Shown: positions 35,948 through 44,704, counted from the first letter of the stretch. The stretch: 64,000 bases of DNA from Methyloversatilis sp. (GCA_016791045.1 JAEUNO010000031.1:159470-223469), one strand, 5' to 3'. The notes: a model not told the origin generated them from the sequence alone. Numbers and translations: made by a program.

Positions 35948-36275
35948 GGTTGACCTCTCGAAGCGGGTTGAAGGCGTGAAGCCGGCGCGGTTGCGCGGCC
36001 ATGGACAGGAGACGCGCCCGATGGCGGCAGCGCCGTGCAGCGAACCGGCGATGCAGATCGATGATGCGAACAGCGACATGTCAGCGTCTCCTGAAGATGC
36101 GTGACTGGCTGGATCGCGTGAGCGGATCTGGCTGGCAGCCCCGGCCGCGGCGCGGGCGGGGGAAAGGGGAAAGACAACAGCGAAAAGCAGGCAACGGCAC
36201 GCAGTGGTCAGCCGGTGCAACGCCCGGCTGGCGGATCGGGGCAGGGCACCCGATCGTCCGCGTACCGGCGCGTGA
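35948..36275. other. Intergenic region between rpsD paralogue and PEP-CTERM gene
   Basis: About 330 nt. The minus strand has an open frame from ATG 36079, preceded by AGGAGA, in frame with the PEP-CTERM gene (possible N-terminal extension or short leader peptide). No terminator or Fur box was recognised, so transcription may run through from the rpsD paralogue. Confidence 0.45.
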
Positions 36276-36890
36276 TCAGACGCGCAGGGCGTAGAACTCG
36301 ACCACCTTCTGTGCTTCGAATGCAAAGGGTGTGGCATCGCCCGGTGGCAGATGGGCGAGGCGCAGGCTCAGCGTCGCGGCATCGAAGGCGATCCATTCGG
36401 CCCGTTCGAGCGGCGGTGTCTGCAGCGCATCGACCACGCTCTGGACGGTGCGACCCTTGTCGGTCAGCGTGATGGTGTCGCCGACACGCAGCCGGATCGA
36501 CGGAATGTTCACCCGCCGTCCGTTGAGCAGCACGTGCTTGTGGCGCACCAGCTGGCGTGCCGCCGGAATCGTCGGCGCCAGACCGCCGCGGAACACGATG
36601 TTGTCGATCCGGCGCTCCAGCAGTTCGACCAGTTTTTCGCCGGTCGGCAGCTTCGAACGTTCGGCTTCTCGGAATACGCTGCGCAGCTGGGTTTCGTTGA
36701 GACCGTAGTTGTAGCGCAGCTTCTGCTTTTCCATCAGCTGGGCGCCGAATTCCGACTTGCGGCGATTCGGGCGTGCGCCATGCTGGCCGGGCGGCGAGGT
36801 GCGGTTTTCGACGTTCTTTCGGGTCAGACCGGGCAGGTCGGTGCCCAGTGCGCGCAGCACGCGCAGGCGGGGGCCGGTGTAGCGGGACAT
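36276..36890 (-). CDS. rpsD: Divergent, cysteine-free ribosomal protein S4 paralogue
   Basis: 204 residues with the full S4 layout: N-terminal S4 domain (SRYTGPRLRVLRALGTDLPGL, PPGQHG, EKQKLRYNYGLNE), the S4 RNA-binding domain (LLERRIDNIVFRGGLAPTIPAARQLVRHKHVLLNGRRVNIPS) and a C-terminal end. The N-terminus resembles the cyanobacterial/plastid C-minus form, with no Cys for zinc, and differs from typical betaproteobacterial S4. It is not in a ribosomal operon but in the iron island, downstream of a Fur-box promoter and an 81-residue gene. It is therefore probably an accessory S4 made under metal limitation. ATG 36890 follows GGAG. Confidence 0.85.
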   Translation of the reverse strand: MSRYTGPRLRVLRALGTDLPGLTRKNVENRTSPPGQHGARPNRRKSEFGAQLMEKQKLRYNYGLNETQLRSVFREAERSKLPTGEKLVELLERRIDNIVFRGGLAPTIPAARQLVRHKHVLLNGRRVNIPSIRLRVGDTITLTDKGRTVQSVVDALQTPPLERAEWIAFDAATLSLRLAHLPPGDATPFAFEAQKVVEFYALRV

Positions 36891-36907
36891 CTTCGGGGTT
36901 CTCCGGA

Positions 36908-37153
36908 TCAGTGGGCGGCGCGCAGGCCTGCATCGCCGACGGCATGCAGGCTCCAGCGGCCGATGAGTGCGTCGCACACTTCACGCATCAGCGGATCGGC
37001 GCGCTCGTCCTCGGCCACGACTTCGAGATGGCGGATCACCATCTGCGCAACTTCCGGGCACGGGCGTTCCGCAAACCGGGTCATGACGAACAGCGTGGCA
37101 GCCGCCAGCATGTTCGGACTGGCGTCGCCAGTGGCACTGTGTTCGGTCGTCAT
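36908..37153 (-). CDS. Small hypothetical protein co-transcribed with the S4 paralogue
   Basis: 81 residues, soluble and helical (AATLFVMTRFAERPCPEVAQMVIRHLEVV; a single Cys). ATG 37153 is preceded by GGAGG about 8 nt upstream. It is the first gene after the Fur-box promoter at 37251-37293 and ends 17 nt before the S4 paralogue start. I do not recognise the family. Confidence 0.65.
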   Translation of the reverse strand: MTTEHSATGDASPNMLAAATLFVMTRFAERPCPEVAQMVIRHLEVVAEDERADPLMREVCDALIGRWSLHAVGDAGLRAAH

Positions 37154-37250
37154 ACCTGCATCCTCCGGCGGTTTGGGCGTGCGGGGCACGGGGTGGCTGG
37201 CGGATGGCTGCGGGAGCAGCAGGCTGGCGCATGTCCTGTTCAGTGTTGAA

Positions 37251-37293
37251 TAGGAATGATTCGCATTCAAACACGCGGGGTGTGGCGTGTCAA
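37251..37293 (-). promoter_or_regulatory. Fur-box promoter for the 81-aa gene and S4 paralogue
   Basis: Minus strand: -35 TTGACA (37288-37293), 17-bp spacer, -10 TTGAAT (37265-37270). A weaker Fur-like site, TAGGAAT-G-ATTCGCA (37251-37265), matches 9 of 14 consensus positions and lies at or just past the -10. The -35 lies in the same CGCTTGACAC block as the hmu and hemP promoters. Confidence 0.6.
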
Positions 37294-37350
37294 GCGCCGC
37301 TGTGCGCGCAGCGGGTGAAGGAATGTGTCGTCAGCCGGACGGTCGCGACG

Positions 37351-37380
37351 AAAAAAAACCGCCGGTCAGGGCGGTTTCTT
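37351..37380 (-). terminator. Rho-independent terminator of tonB-exbB-exbD
   Basis: Minus strand: AAACCGCC, seven-nt loop, GGCGGTTT, then T residues, immediately after the exbD stop. The A/T-flanked stem could also work weakly on the plus strand. Confidence 0.85.
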
Positions 37381-37396
37381 CAGGAGCCGGGGCGCC

Positions 37397-37816
37397 TTAC
37401 TTCGCGCTGGAAGGATCCGTCACGAAGCCGATGCGGGTCAGCCCGAGCCGTGCGGCCTCGCTCATGACGTGGGCCACCGAGCGGTAGGGTACGTTCTGGT
37501 CGGCACGCAGCTGGATCTCCGCAGTCTTGTCGCGCGCGGCCGCCTCCTGCAGCTTCACCTTCAGCGTTTCCTTGTCGATCTTCTCGCCCGACCAGAACAG
37601 CTGCTCGTCGGCCCCGATCGCGATCTGGATGTTCTCCGGCGGCAGTTCGTTCGCGGAGGTCGATTCCTTGGGCAGGTCGACCTTCACCGCATGGGTCAGC
37701 AGCGGCGCGGTCACCATGAAGATGATCAGCAGCACCAGCATCACGTCGATCAGCGGAATCATGTTGATTTCCGCCATCGGTCCGTCGTCGTCCTGTTCGA
37801 AGCTTGCGAAGGCCAT
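37397..37816 (-). CDS. exbD: ExbD, TonB-system proton channel subunit
   Basis: 139 residues with one N-terminal membrane helix (about 17-38; NMIPLIDVMLVLLIIFM carrying the conserved Asp24 essential for proton coupling) and a periplasmic domain. It works with ExbB and TonB to energise outer-membrane receptors. Last gene of tonB-exbB-exbD; 14 nt after exbB. Confidence 0.92.
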   Translation of the reverse strand: MAFASFEQDDDGPMAEINMIPLIDVMLVLLIIFMVTAPLLTHAVKVDLPKESTSANELPPENIQIAIGADEQLFWSGEKIDKETLKVKLQEAAARDKTAEIQLRADQNVPYRSVAHVMSEAARLGLTRIGFVTDPSSAK

Positions 37817-37830
37817 GTATGTGCTCCCGC

Positions 37831-38601
37831 TCAGTGCGCCGGACGCGCGGCGTCGCGGCCGTGCTCGACCAGTGACAGCACGCGGTCGCCGGTCGCTTTC
37901 GGGTCATTCGTGCCGACGTCCTTGATGCCGGTCGACAGCATGACGAACACGTCGTGCGCGAAGCTGTTCAGCTCGGCCATCACGTTGCGCGTCGAACGTG
38001 CGAAGAAGTTGAACGCCAGCGCCGCCGGGATGGCGGTGGCCAGACCGATGGCGGTCATGATCAGCGCCTCGCCGACCGGGCCTGCCACCTTGTCCAGCGT
38101 GCCCTGACCGGACATGCCGATCGCCAGCAGCGCGTGATAGATGCCCCATACGGTGCCGAGCAGGCCGATGAACGGCGCGCTCGATGCGACCGATGCAAGG
38201 AAGGTCTGGCCGTACTCCATGCGGCTGCGGTCGCGTTCGATCGAACGCTTCAGCGCACGTGTCAGGAATTCGTCTGCACTGCCGGTGGCGATCAGGCCGC
38301 GCGCGCCCGCCTTGCCGTTGCGCAGTGTCTCGACGGCGCTGAACCCTTCATGCACCAGATGCGAAAACGGATCGGTCACGCCGTTGGAACGCATGTCGCG
38401 CGCCACGTCTTCCAGCGACGAGGCGTTCCAGAAGCGATCCATGAACTGGCTGCTGGCGCTGCGCTGGCGCAGCGCAACGATGCCCTTGAGCACGATCAGG
38501 AACCAGGTGCCGATCGACGCGAGCGCCATCAGCACGACGATGGTGATTGCGACAGCATCCGCGTTCGACAGGAAGTGCGCAAAACCCAGTGATTCATTCA
38601 T
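37831..38601 (-). CDS. exbB: ExbB, TonB-system inner-membrane protein
   Basis: 256 residues of the MotA/TolQ/ExbB family, with three membrane helices; the segment SSAPFIGLLGTVWGIYHAL and the final AIGLATAIPAALAFNFFAR are diagnostic. ATG 38601 follows GGAGAG; the frame extends 14 residues further but without a site. It forms the proton-driven motor with ExbD. Confidence 0.92.
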   Translation of the reverse strand: MNESLGFAHFLSNADAVAITIVVLMALASIGTWFLIVLKGIVALRQRSASSQFMDRFWNASSLEDVARDMRSNGVTDPFSHLVHEGFSAVETLRNGKAGARGLIATGSADEFLTRALKRSIERDRSRMEYGQTFLASVASSAPFIGLLGTVWGIYHALLAIGMSGQGTLDKVAGPVGEALIMTAIGLATAIPAALAFNFFARSTRNVMAELNSFAHDVFVMLSTGIKDVGTNDPKATGDRVLSLVEHGRDAARPAH

Positions 38602-38688
38602 CAAGACTCTCCATGTGAAGCCAGATTCAAAGTCATAGTGCAAAAAAGGATCGCCGCGCAGTGTACGCCAGCGGTCGCTTCGGTCAAA

Positions 38689-39501
38689 TCAGTGCGGCAG
38701 CTTGAAGCTGAGCGGGACCACGACGGATTCGGCAATCGCTTCGGTACCGCGTCGTGCCGGCACGAACTTCCATCTCTTCACCGCGTCCAGCGCGGCTTCG
38801 TCGAGTCGGGGGAAACCGCTCGACTTTTCGATCTCGACCTTCGACGGCGTGCCGCTTGCCTCGACCATCACCCGCAGCATCACCCGTCCTTCTTCGCCGG
38901 CACGGCGCGACAGCATCGGGTAGGTCGGTTTCGGATTCGACAGGTAGGCGGCGTCGAAGCGCGGCGGTTCAACCGGCGGCGGCGCAGCCACCGGCGCGGC
39001 CGTGACTGCGGCGGGCGCCGGTGCCGCTGTGGGTACGGCGTCGATCGCCACCGGTTCCGGTGGCGCGGGTTCCTGCAGCGGGACGCTTTCCGCGCTGGGC
39101 GCATCGGCCGCAGCGGTGAGCTTCGGCAGCGCCACTTCCTTGCGTCGGGGCACCGGTTTGGTGACCGGCTTCGGCGGCTGCGGCTCCACCCTGGGCTGTT
39201 CGCGCACCGGCTCGATCTCTGCCATCGGCAGCGGTTCGGGCGCAATCAATGTGGCCAGCATGATGCTGGCGGGTGCGCTCGGCAGCGGCAGCTGGACATG
39301 CATGAGCCAGAACAGCGCCAGGCCATGCAGCAGCAGTACCGTACCGAGTGAAAAGATGCGCGCCGGCGCACCTGCATCAGGCAGACCGGGCCACCGGCCC
39401 GGTGGCGTATCCGGAGCAGCCGGAAGGCGGAAGGCGGGCGGCAGGGGCGGCGGCAGGGTTCCTGCGCCGCCTGCGAGCGCTGCGCTGCTCATCGCGACCA
39501 T
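38689..39501 (-). CDS. tonB: TonB energy-transducing protein
   Basis: 270 residues: one membrane anchor (about 50-70), a long Pro/Glu/Lys-rich periplasmic spacer (EPVREQPRVEPQPPKPVTKP) and a C-terminal TonB domain (YPMLSRRAGEEGRVMLRVMVEASG ... AALDAVKRWKFVPAR). It spans the periplasm to contact receptors such as those at 22227 and 32684. The stretch before the anchor is unusually long (about 48 residues). An ATG three codons later (39492) is an equally possible start. Confidence 0.9.
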   Translation of the reverse strand: MVAMSSAALAGGAGTLPPPLPPAFRLPAAPDTPPGRWPGLPDAGAPARIFSLGTVLLLHGLALFWLMHVQLPLPSAPASIMLATLIAPEPLPMAEIEPVREQPRVEPQPPKPVTKPVPRRKEVALPKLTAAADAPSAESVPLQEPAPPEPVAIDAVPTAAPAPAAVTAAPVAAPPPVEPPRFDAAYLSNPKPTYPMLSRRAGEEGRVMLRVMVEASGTPSKVEIEKSSGFPRLDEAALDAVKRWKFVPARRGTEAIAESVVVPLSFKLPH

Positions 39502-39668
39502 ACGGGTGACAACCGGTGGGCGGGGTACATCGACGGGTGGGCGGGCAACGTCACGGCAGGCAATATGGGAAGGAACATCCGTGCTGCTTCAACTTCGGTT
39601 GAGGGCCATGGTCGTGACGGGAAGGGGACGGCCGGCACCCGATCGCCGGTCCTGCCCCGATCGGCAGC

Positions 39669-40148
39669 TCAGCCGCCGATCTCTCCCATCGCGGCCTGGG
39701 TGTAATTCTGCAGTCCCATCTTGTCGATCAGGTCAATCTGGGTTTCCAGCCAGTCGATATGTTCTTCCGTATCGGCCAGGATCGAACGGAACAGGTCGCG
39801 TGACACGTAGTCGCCGGCCGATTCGCAACAGGCCACCGCTTCCTTCAATGTCGTATGCGAAATGTGCTCGATCTTCAGATCGCAGCCCAGCATTTCAGGC
39901 ACATTCTCGCCGATCAGCAGCTTGTGCAGATCCTGCAGGTTGGGCAGACCTTCGAGCATCAGGATGCGTTCGATCAACGCATCGGCATGCTTCATTTCTT
40001 CGATCGACTCGTGGTGTTCATGGTCGCCGAGCTGCTTCAGGCCCCAGCTCTTGTACATTTTCGCGTGCAGGAAATACTGGTTGATCGCAGTCAGTTCATT
40101 CACCAGCTGCTTGTTCAGATACTGCAGAACCTTCTTGTCGCCCTTCAT
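39669..40148 (-). CDS. bfr: Bacterioferritin
   Basis: 159 residues: a four-helix ferritin with ferroxidase ligands ([38 protein letters not shown]) and the haem-binding Met (Met52 by usual numbering; MKHAD region). It stores iron as a haem-bridged 24-mer in the cytoplasm. It lies 88 nt after bfd and may have its own promoter. Confidence 0.93.
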   Translation of the reverse strand: MKGDKKVLQYLNKQLVNELTAINQYFLHAKMYKSWGLKQLGDHEHHESIEEMKHADALIERILMLEGLPNLQDLHKLLIGENVPEMLGCDLKIEHISHTTLKEAVACCESAGDYVSRDLFRSILADTEEHIDWLETQIDLIDKMGLQNYTQAAMGEIGG

Positions 40149-40236
40149 GTGCCGTCTCCTGTTCAGGCGGTGTCACTGGCGTGACGCCTGACTGCATTCT
40201 AGGCCACACGAACGGTTGTGTTGCACAGCATCAATT

Positions 40237-40452
40237 TCAGGCGGCGCAGCCGGAGGCCAGCGGCGCTTGTGCGACGAGTGCCCGCAGATCAGCCCGGGCG
40301 GCGTCGATCACTTCCTTCGCAGCGCGCACACACTTGCCGCAATCCCTGCAGCAGCCGAGCTGTCCGGCCACGTCACGCACGTTGCGGCAACCGGTGCTGA
40401 CCGCAGCCTTGATATCCCGATCGGTGACCGGTTCGCACAGACAGATGTACAT
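40237..40452 (-). CDS. bfd: Bacterioferritin-associated ferredoxin
   Basis: 71 residues with the [2Fe-2S] pattern C-x-C near the start (YICLCEP) and C-C-R-D-C-G-K-C. Bfd reduces and mobilises iron from Bfr. Seven nt after hemP, so co-transcribed from the Fur-box promoter upstream of hemP. Confidence 0.92.
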   Translation of the reverse strand: MYICLCEPVTDRDIKAAVSTGCRNVRDVAGQLGCCRDCGKCVRAAKEVIDAARADLRALVAQAPLASGCAA

Positions 40453-40459
40453 GGCGACT

Positions 40460-40645
40460 CTATTTGGTGAGTATCAATTTGCCGTTGCGCGTGAGACGCA
40501 ACGAATAAAGCTCGCCACCGTGATTGATGGCGACCTGTTTGCGGCCGCCCAGCAACTGCGCCGAATCAAGCGTCGGCGACGGGCTGGGTGACGCGGAGGG
40601 AGCGTTGGCGGGTGTCTGCGGCAGCGGAGATGCAGGCGTATTCAT
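40460..40645 (-). CDS. hemP: Haemin uptake protein HemP
   Basis: 61 residues: a Pro/Ser/Ala-rich N-terminus and the conserved HemP C-terminus (YSLRLTRNGKLILTK). HemP is a small Fur-regulated haem-uptake factor reported in some betaproteobacteria to activate haem receptor expression. It heads a hemP-bfd(-bfr-tonB-exbB-exbD) run from the Fur-box promoter at 40661-40709. Confidence 0.9.
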   Translation of the reverse strand: MNTPASPLPQTPANAPSASPSPSPTLDSAQLLGGRKQVAINHGGELYSLRLTRNGKLILTK

Positions 40646-40660
40646 GTGCCAACAAACAAA

Positions 40661-40709
40661 TAATAATGAGAATGGTTCGTATTAATACAGAACGCTGCGC
40701 CGGTGTCAA
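40661..40709 (-). promoter_or_regulatory. Fur-box promoter of hemP
   Basis: Minus strand: consensus -35 TTGACA (40704-40709), 16-bp spacer, -10 TATTAA (40682-40687). A Fur-like site starting TAATAAT-G at 40661 (to about 40675) lies just downstream of the -10. The block TCATTATTATTTG on the minus strand is shared with the hmu promoter. Confidence 0.7.
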
Positions 40710-40832
40710 GCGTTCGCTGCGCGGCCTGTCGGTCGTATCGGTCATCGTGTCCGCTTCGTGCGCGGATCGCCCGATGCTGCCGTCGCGGGTGCGCGATGGC
40801 GCGGCGTCGGCATCGCACCCTACAATCGTCCG

Positions 40833-41816
40833 ATGACTACATCTCCACGCGCCGTAAAGAGCCTGCAAGCGTCGTCCTGCCCGGCTCGTCAGCCCGACTT
40901 CCTGTTGTCGCAGCGTCAGGCTGAAAGAGCGGTCGGCCATGTGCTGTGGCTGAGTGCGATCGCCATGCTCGCGGAAATCGTCGCCGGCCATCTGACCGGA
41001 TCGATGGCGCTGCTGGCGGACGGCTGGCACATGGCGACGCATGTGGCCGCCATGGGCATCAGTGCGTTCGCCTATATATATATGCGCAGGCATGCCGGGC
41101 AGGCGCACTACAGCTTCGGACCGGGCAAGGTGTCCTATCTGGCGGCCTACTCGTCGAGTCTGCTGCTTGCCGGCGTTGCGCTGGCCATGCTGTATGAGGC
41201 GGCGCGGCGACTGCAGGCGCCGCAGGACATCCACTACGACGAAGCACTGGCCGTCGCGGTGCTCGGGCTGATCGTCAATCTGCTCAGCGCGTGGCTGCTG
41301 CACGGTCACGATCATGACCATGCCCATGACCATGAGGGCGACGCACATGGACACCCGCACGCACACGCCGACCAGAATCTGCGTGCCGCCTATCTGCACG
41401 TGGTGGCCGATGCGCTGACCTCGGTCGCCGCCATCGTGGCGCTGATCGCCGGCAAGTGGGCCGGCATGGCCTGGCTGGACCCGGTCATGGCGGCGCTGGG
41501 CGGCGTGCTCATCCTGCGCTGGGCCTGGCGACTGGCCGGCGACAGCGCCGGCGTGCTGCTGGACCGTCAGATCGACAGTCACCTGCTGCACGACATCCAC
41601 GACTGCCTCGCACGGCACGGCGTGCATGCGCTCGATCTGCACCTCTGGCTGCTTGCTCCCGGGCGCCATGCGCTGCTGCTGACGCTCGCAGCCGCGCCGG
41701 AACTGGATGTCGATCGTCTGCGCGACGAACTGGGCGGCATGGCGACGCTGGCCCATGTGACACTGGACATCGTGTCGCGGGACATATCTTCTGTTGCGCC
41801 GCAACAATCGCTATAA
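40833..41816 (+). CDS. dmeF: Cation diffusion facilitator, DmeF-like
   Basis: 327 residues with six membrane helices. HWLSAIAMLAEI...LADGWHMATH carries the conserved His/Asp metal site, and the cytoplasmic loop (about 152-172) is a His/Asp-rich stretch (HGHDHDHAHDHEGD), as in the DmeF group. Likely exports Co2+/Ni2+/Zn2+/Fe2+ from the cytoplasm using the proton gradient. ATG 40833 is the first start after the hemP promoter region. It diverges from the iron island, and its last codons overlap the ppa promoter. Confidence 0.85.
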   Translation: MTTSPRAVKSLQASSCPARQPDFLLSQRQAERAVGHVLWLSAIAMLAEIVAGHLTGSMALLADGWHMATHVAAMGISAFAYIYMRRHAGQAHYSFGPGKVSYLAAYSSSLLLAGVALAMLYEAARRLQAPQDIHYDEALAVAVLGLIVNLLSAWLLHGHDHDHAHDHEGDAHGHPHAHADQNLRAAYLHVVADALTSVAAIVALIAGKWAGMAWLDPVMAALGGVLILRWAWRLAGDSAGVLLDRQIDSHLLHDIHDCLARHGVHALDLHLWLLAPGRHALLLTLAAAPELDVDRLRDELGGMATLAHVTLDIVSRDISSVAPQQSL

Positions 41817-41817
41817 T
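41789..41817 (+). promoter_or_regulatory. Promoter of ppa
   Basis: Perfect -10 TATAAT at 41812-41817, with TTCTGT at 41789-41794 as a weak -35 (17-bp spacer). The -10 contains the TAA stop codon of the upstream dmeF-like gene. ppa begins at 41844 after AAAAGGAG. Confidence 0.65.
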
Positions 41818-41843
41818 CGCGGGCTTTTCAAAAGGAGCGAGAC

Positions 41844-42392
41844 ATGGGTCTGGAACGAGTTCCGTCGGGCAAGGATCTGCCCAACGATTTCAACGTGGTC
41901 ATCGAAATCCCGATGCATTCGGACCCGGTCAAGTACGAAGTGGACAAGGATTCCGGCGCCGTCTTCGTCGATCGCTTCATGTCGACCGCGATGCACTACC
42001 CGTGCAATTACGGCTACATCCCGCACACCATCGCCGGCGACGGTGACCCGGTCGATGTGCTCGTGCTGGCGCAATTCGCGCTCCCGCCCGGCGTGGTGGT
42101 GCGCTGCCGTCCGATCGGCATGCTGAAGATGGTCGACGAAGCGGGCGAAGATGCCAAGCTGCTGGCCGTGCCGGTGGACAAGCTCACGCCGATGTACCGC
42201 TCGGTGCAGAGCCCGCGTGACCTGCCGCAGATCCTGCTGGACCAGATTTCGCACTTCTTCGAGCACTACAAGGATCTGGAACCGGGCAAGTTCGTCAAGG
42301 TTCAGGGCTGGGGCGACATCGAAGATGCCAAGCGCGAAATCATGGCGGGCGTCGAGGCCTACCAGAAAGCCGCCGACAAGCCGGCGTTCTGA
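41844..42392 (+). CDS. ppa: Inorganic pyrophosphatase (family I)
   Basis: 182 residues of the soluble hexameric family I enzyme: [18 protein letters not shown] and [10 protein letters not shown] contain the Mg2+-binding Asp residues. Hydrolyses pyrophosphate in the cytoplasm. ATG 41844 follows AGGAG. In this genome it coexists with a membrane pyrophosphatase (51664) and a PPi-using phosphofructokinase (50236), so PPi is both hydrolysed and used. Confidence 0.94.
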   Translation: MGLERVPSGKDLPNDFNVVIEIPMHSDPVKYEVDKDSGAVFVDRFMSTAMHYPCNYGYIPHTIAGDGDPVDVLVLAQFALPPGVVVRCRPIGMLKMVDEAGEDAKLLAVPVDKLTPMYRSVQSPRDLPQILLDQISHFFEHYKDLEPGKFVKVQGWGDIEDAKREIMAGVEAYQKAADKPAF

Positions 42393-42417
42393 CCCGTTCT
42401 GACCCTTTGGCGTCCGC

Positions 42418-43608
42418 TCACGGACTGTCGACATCGATCGCGCCCGGTGCGCGATCTGCTGTCGTCAGCGCCTGAGCCGTCTGCCGGTAAGGCGTGCGCT
42501 GTTCCAGTTCGTCAATGTGCATCGCCATGCCGGCGCGTTCCCGCTCCAGATAGTGCGCCACCGCGTCGGCAAAATCGGCGTCTCGCAGCCAGTGCGCCGA
42601 CCAGGTCGTCTCCGGCACGAAACCGCGCGCCATCTTGTGCTCGCCTTGGGCGCCGCCTTCGAACACCTCGAGCTTGCGCTCGATCGCATATTCGATGCCC
42701 TGGTGGTAGCAGGCTTCGAAGTGCAGGCAGGGCAGATGTTCGAGCTCCCCCCAGTAACGACCGTACAGCCGTCGGTCGTCGCGCAGGTTCAGTGCGCAGG
42801 CGATGTCGCGCCCGTCCGTCGCCGCCACGACCAGCATCAGCGCGTGCGGCACACGTTCGCGCAGCAGTTCGAAGAAGCGGAAATTCAGATACGGGCGCTG
42901 GCCGCGCACGCGATAGGTATTGCTGTAGCACTTGAAGAACAGGGCAAGTTCGGCATCGCGGATGTCCGGTCCGTCGATGCGCCGCAGCGTGATGCCGGCA
43001 TCGGCCACACGGCGCCGCTCCTGCCTGATCTTCTTCCGCTTGTCGCGCGCCAGCGATGACAGGAAGGTGTCGTAGCTGTCGTAGCCCGCGTTGGTCCAGT
43101 GGAACTGCACCGACTGGCGCAGCAGCAGCGACGGGTGCTGCAGCGCGGCCAGCGAATCCGCATCCGGAAACAGCAGGTGGGCGGACGACACGCCGCTGTC
43201 GCGCGCATGGGCCAGCCAGGCGTCGAGCAGCGCGGTACGCGCTGCCGTGTCGCGTGCCAGCAGGCGCGGGCCGGGCACCGGCGTGAACGGAATGGCACTC
43301 AGCAGCTTCGGGTAGTAGGGGCGCCCGGTCCGTTCAAGCGCCTCGGCCCATGACCAGTCGAACACGTACTCGCCATAGCTGTGCAGCTTGCGGTAACCGG
43401 GCAGCGCGGCGATCAGTTTCCCGCCCTCGTGGATCGAAAGGTGGTCCGGCTGCCAGCCGGAGGCTTCGGTGACGCAGCCGGAACTTTCGAAGGCGTCCAG
43501 CAGCGCGTGCGACAGCGTGGCATGGCCGCCGGTCAGCGCGTCCCATTGCGCCGCGTCGAGATCGGCGATCGCGCCATGGTGCCCGACGCGCAGTTCCGGT
43601 CCGGTCAC
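42418..43608 (-). CDS. GNAT-fold acyltransferase of the COG3146/DUF482 family
   Basis: 396 residues with two tandem GNAT-like halves, as in the peptidoglycan-bridge/aminoacyltransferase-like family (LARDKRKKIRQERRRVADAGI, FKCYSNTYRVRGQRPYLNFRFFELL, FEACYHQGIEYAIERKLEVFEGGAQGEHK-type end). The substrate is unknown. Starts with GTG 43608 immediately after the phhB stop (TGA-GTG), which argues for one operon and decides the start. Confidence 0.75.
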   Translation of the reverse strand: MTGPELRVGHHGAIADLDAAQWDALTGGHATLSHALLDAFESSGCVTEASGWQPDHLSIHEGGKLIAALPGYRKLHSYGEYVFDWSWAEALERTGRPYYPKLLSAIPFTPVPGPRLLARDTAARTALLDAWLAHARDSGVSSAHLLFPDADSLAALQHPSLLLRQSVQFHWTNAGYDSYDTFLSSLARDKRKKIRQERRRVADAGITLRRIDGPDIRDAELALFFKCYSNTYRVRGQRPYLNFRFFELLRERVPHALMLVVAATDGRDIACALNLRDDRRLYGRYWGELEHLPCLHFEACYHQGIEYAIERKLEVFEGGAQGEHKMARGFVPETTWSAHWLRDADFADAVAHYLERERAGMAMHIDELEQRTPYRQTAQALTTADRAPGAIDVDSP

Positions 43609-43998
43609 TCAGTCGTACTTGATGTACTTGAAGCGCGGGTCGTCCGGCGTGCCGGCCAGGGCCGAGCCTTCAGCCAGCGCCGGCTGCCACATGACGACCT
43701 CCTCGATCTTCTTCGCCAGCTGGAAGTCGCGCTCGGTCACGCCCTTGGCTTCGTGGTTCATCAGCTTGACGATCACGAAAGCGTAGGACACCGCGAGATC
43801 CGGGTGGTGGAAGGCCGCTTCGGCCAGATGACCGACCGTGTTCACGACCATCAGCGTGCCCTTCCAGCCGCTGGTCTTGTACTTGCGGCGTATCCAGCCG
43901 TCCTCGTAGTACCACTTGGGCAGCTCGCCCTTCAGGCGGGCGTCGATTTCTTCCGGCGTGAAGGCCTCGTTCGGCCCGGCGGTTCTCCACTGCGTCAT
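43609..43998 (-). CDS. phhB: Pterin-4a-carbinolamine dehydratase-like protein
   Basis: 129 residues, PCD/DCoH fold (KWYYEDGWIRRKYKTSGWKGTLMVVNTVGHLAEAAFHHPDLAVSYAFVIVKLMNHEAKGVTERDFQLAKKIEE pattern with the catalytic H-H-P-D). It dehydrates 4a-hydroxytetrahydrobiopterin or acts in molybdopterin/pterin metabolism. ATG 43998 follows GAGGAG; the frame extends 11 residues further upstream. Phenylalanine hydroxylase is not nearby. The protein is slightly longer at the C-terminus than usual. Confidence 0.8.
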   Translation of the reverse strand: MTQWRTAGPNEAFTPEEIDARLKGELPKWYYEDGWIRRKYKTSGWKGTLMVVNTVGHLAEAAFHHPDLAVSYAFVIVKLMNHEAKGVTERDFQLAKKIEEVVMWQPALAEGSALAGTPDDPRFKYIKYD

Positions 43999-44116
43999 GT
44001 CGGTACTCCTCGGGGTGATGGGTCCAGCCATGAAAAACGCGCTGTCCCGCCCGGCCTGGGCCGGATGAGGCAGCGCGCATCTGCGTCACATGCCGGAGGC
44101 GGACTCCGGCGGGCGG

Positions 44117-44704
44117 TCAGGCCGCGAAGTTCTTCGCCGCGAAGTCCCAATTGGCGAGGCTGGCGAGGAAGGTGTCGACGAAGTCCGGACGGCGATTGCG
44201 GTAGTCGATGTAGTAGGCGTGTTCCCAGACGTCGAGCGTCAGCAGCGGCTTGGCGTCTGAATTGAGCGGCGTGCCGGCGCCGCTGGTGTTGACGATGTCC
44301 AGCGAGCCATCCGGCTTTCTGACCAGCCAGGTCCAGCCGGAGCCGAAGTTGCCGACTGCCGACGCCTTGAATGCCTTCTTGAATTCGTCGAAGCTGCCCC
44401 ACTTGGCATCGATGGCAGCTGCCAGCGCGCCGGACGGCGCACCGCCGCCTGCCGGCTTCATGCTGCTCCAGAAGAAGCTGTGGTTCCACACCTGCGCGGA
44501 GTTGTTGAACACGCCGCCGGCCGGTGCCTTCTTGACGATGGCTTCCAGATCGAGGTTTTCGAACTCGGTGCCCTTGATCAGGTTGTTCAGGTTGGTGGCG
44601 TAGGTCTGGTGGTGCTTGCCGTAGTGAAATTCGAGGGTTTCGCGGGAAATGTGCGGGGCCAGCGCGTCGAGCGCGTAAGGCAGCGGGGGCAGCGTGTGTT
44701 CCAT
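44117..44704 (-). CDS. sodB: Iron superoxide dismutase
   Basis: 195 residues, very close in pattern to E. coli SodB: metal ligands His27 ([11 protein letters not shown]), His75 (WNHSFFW), Asp and His in [12 protein letters not shown], and [13 protein letters not shown], typical of the Fe rather than Mn form. Dismutates cytoplasmic superoxide. A GCCGGAG/CTCCGGC hairpin lies just past its stop (about 44094-44113). Confidence 0.94.
   Translation of the reverse strand: MEHTLPPLPYALDALAPHISRETLEFHYGKHHQTYATNLNNLIKGTEFENLDLEAIVKKAPAGGVFNNSAQVWNHSFFWSSMKPAGGGAPSGALAAAIDAKWGSFDEFKKAFKASAVGNFGSGWTWLVRKPDGSLDIVNTSGAGTPLNSDAKPLLTLDVWEHAYYIDYRNRRPDFVDTFLASLANWDFAAKNFAA

Noticed and set aside
35947-36079. 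ATG 36079 as start of the PEP-CTERM protein
   Set aside because: It has a good ribosome-binding site but would place 44 residues before a clear signal peptide; kept only as an alternative.
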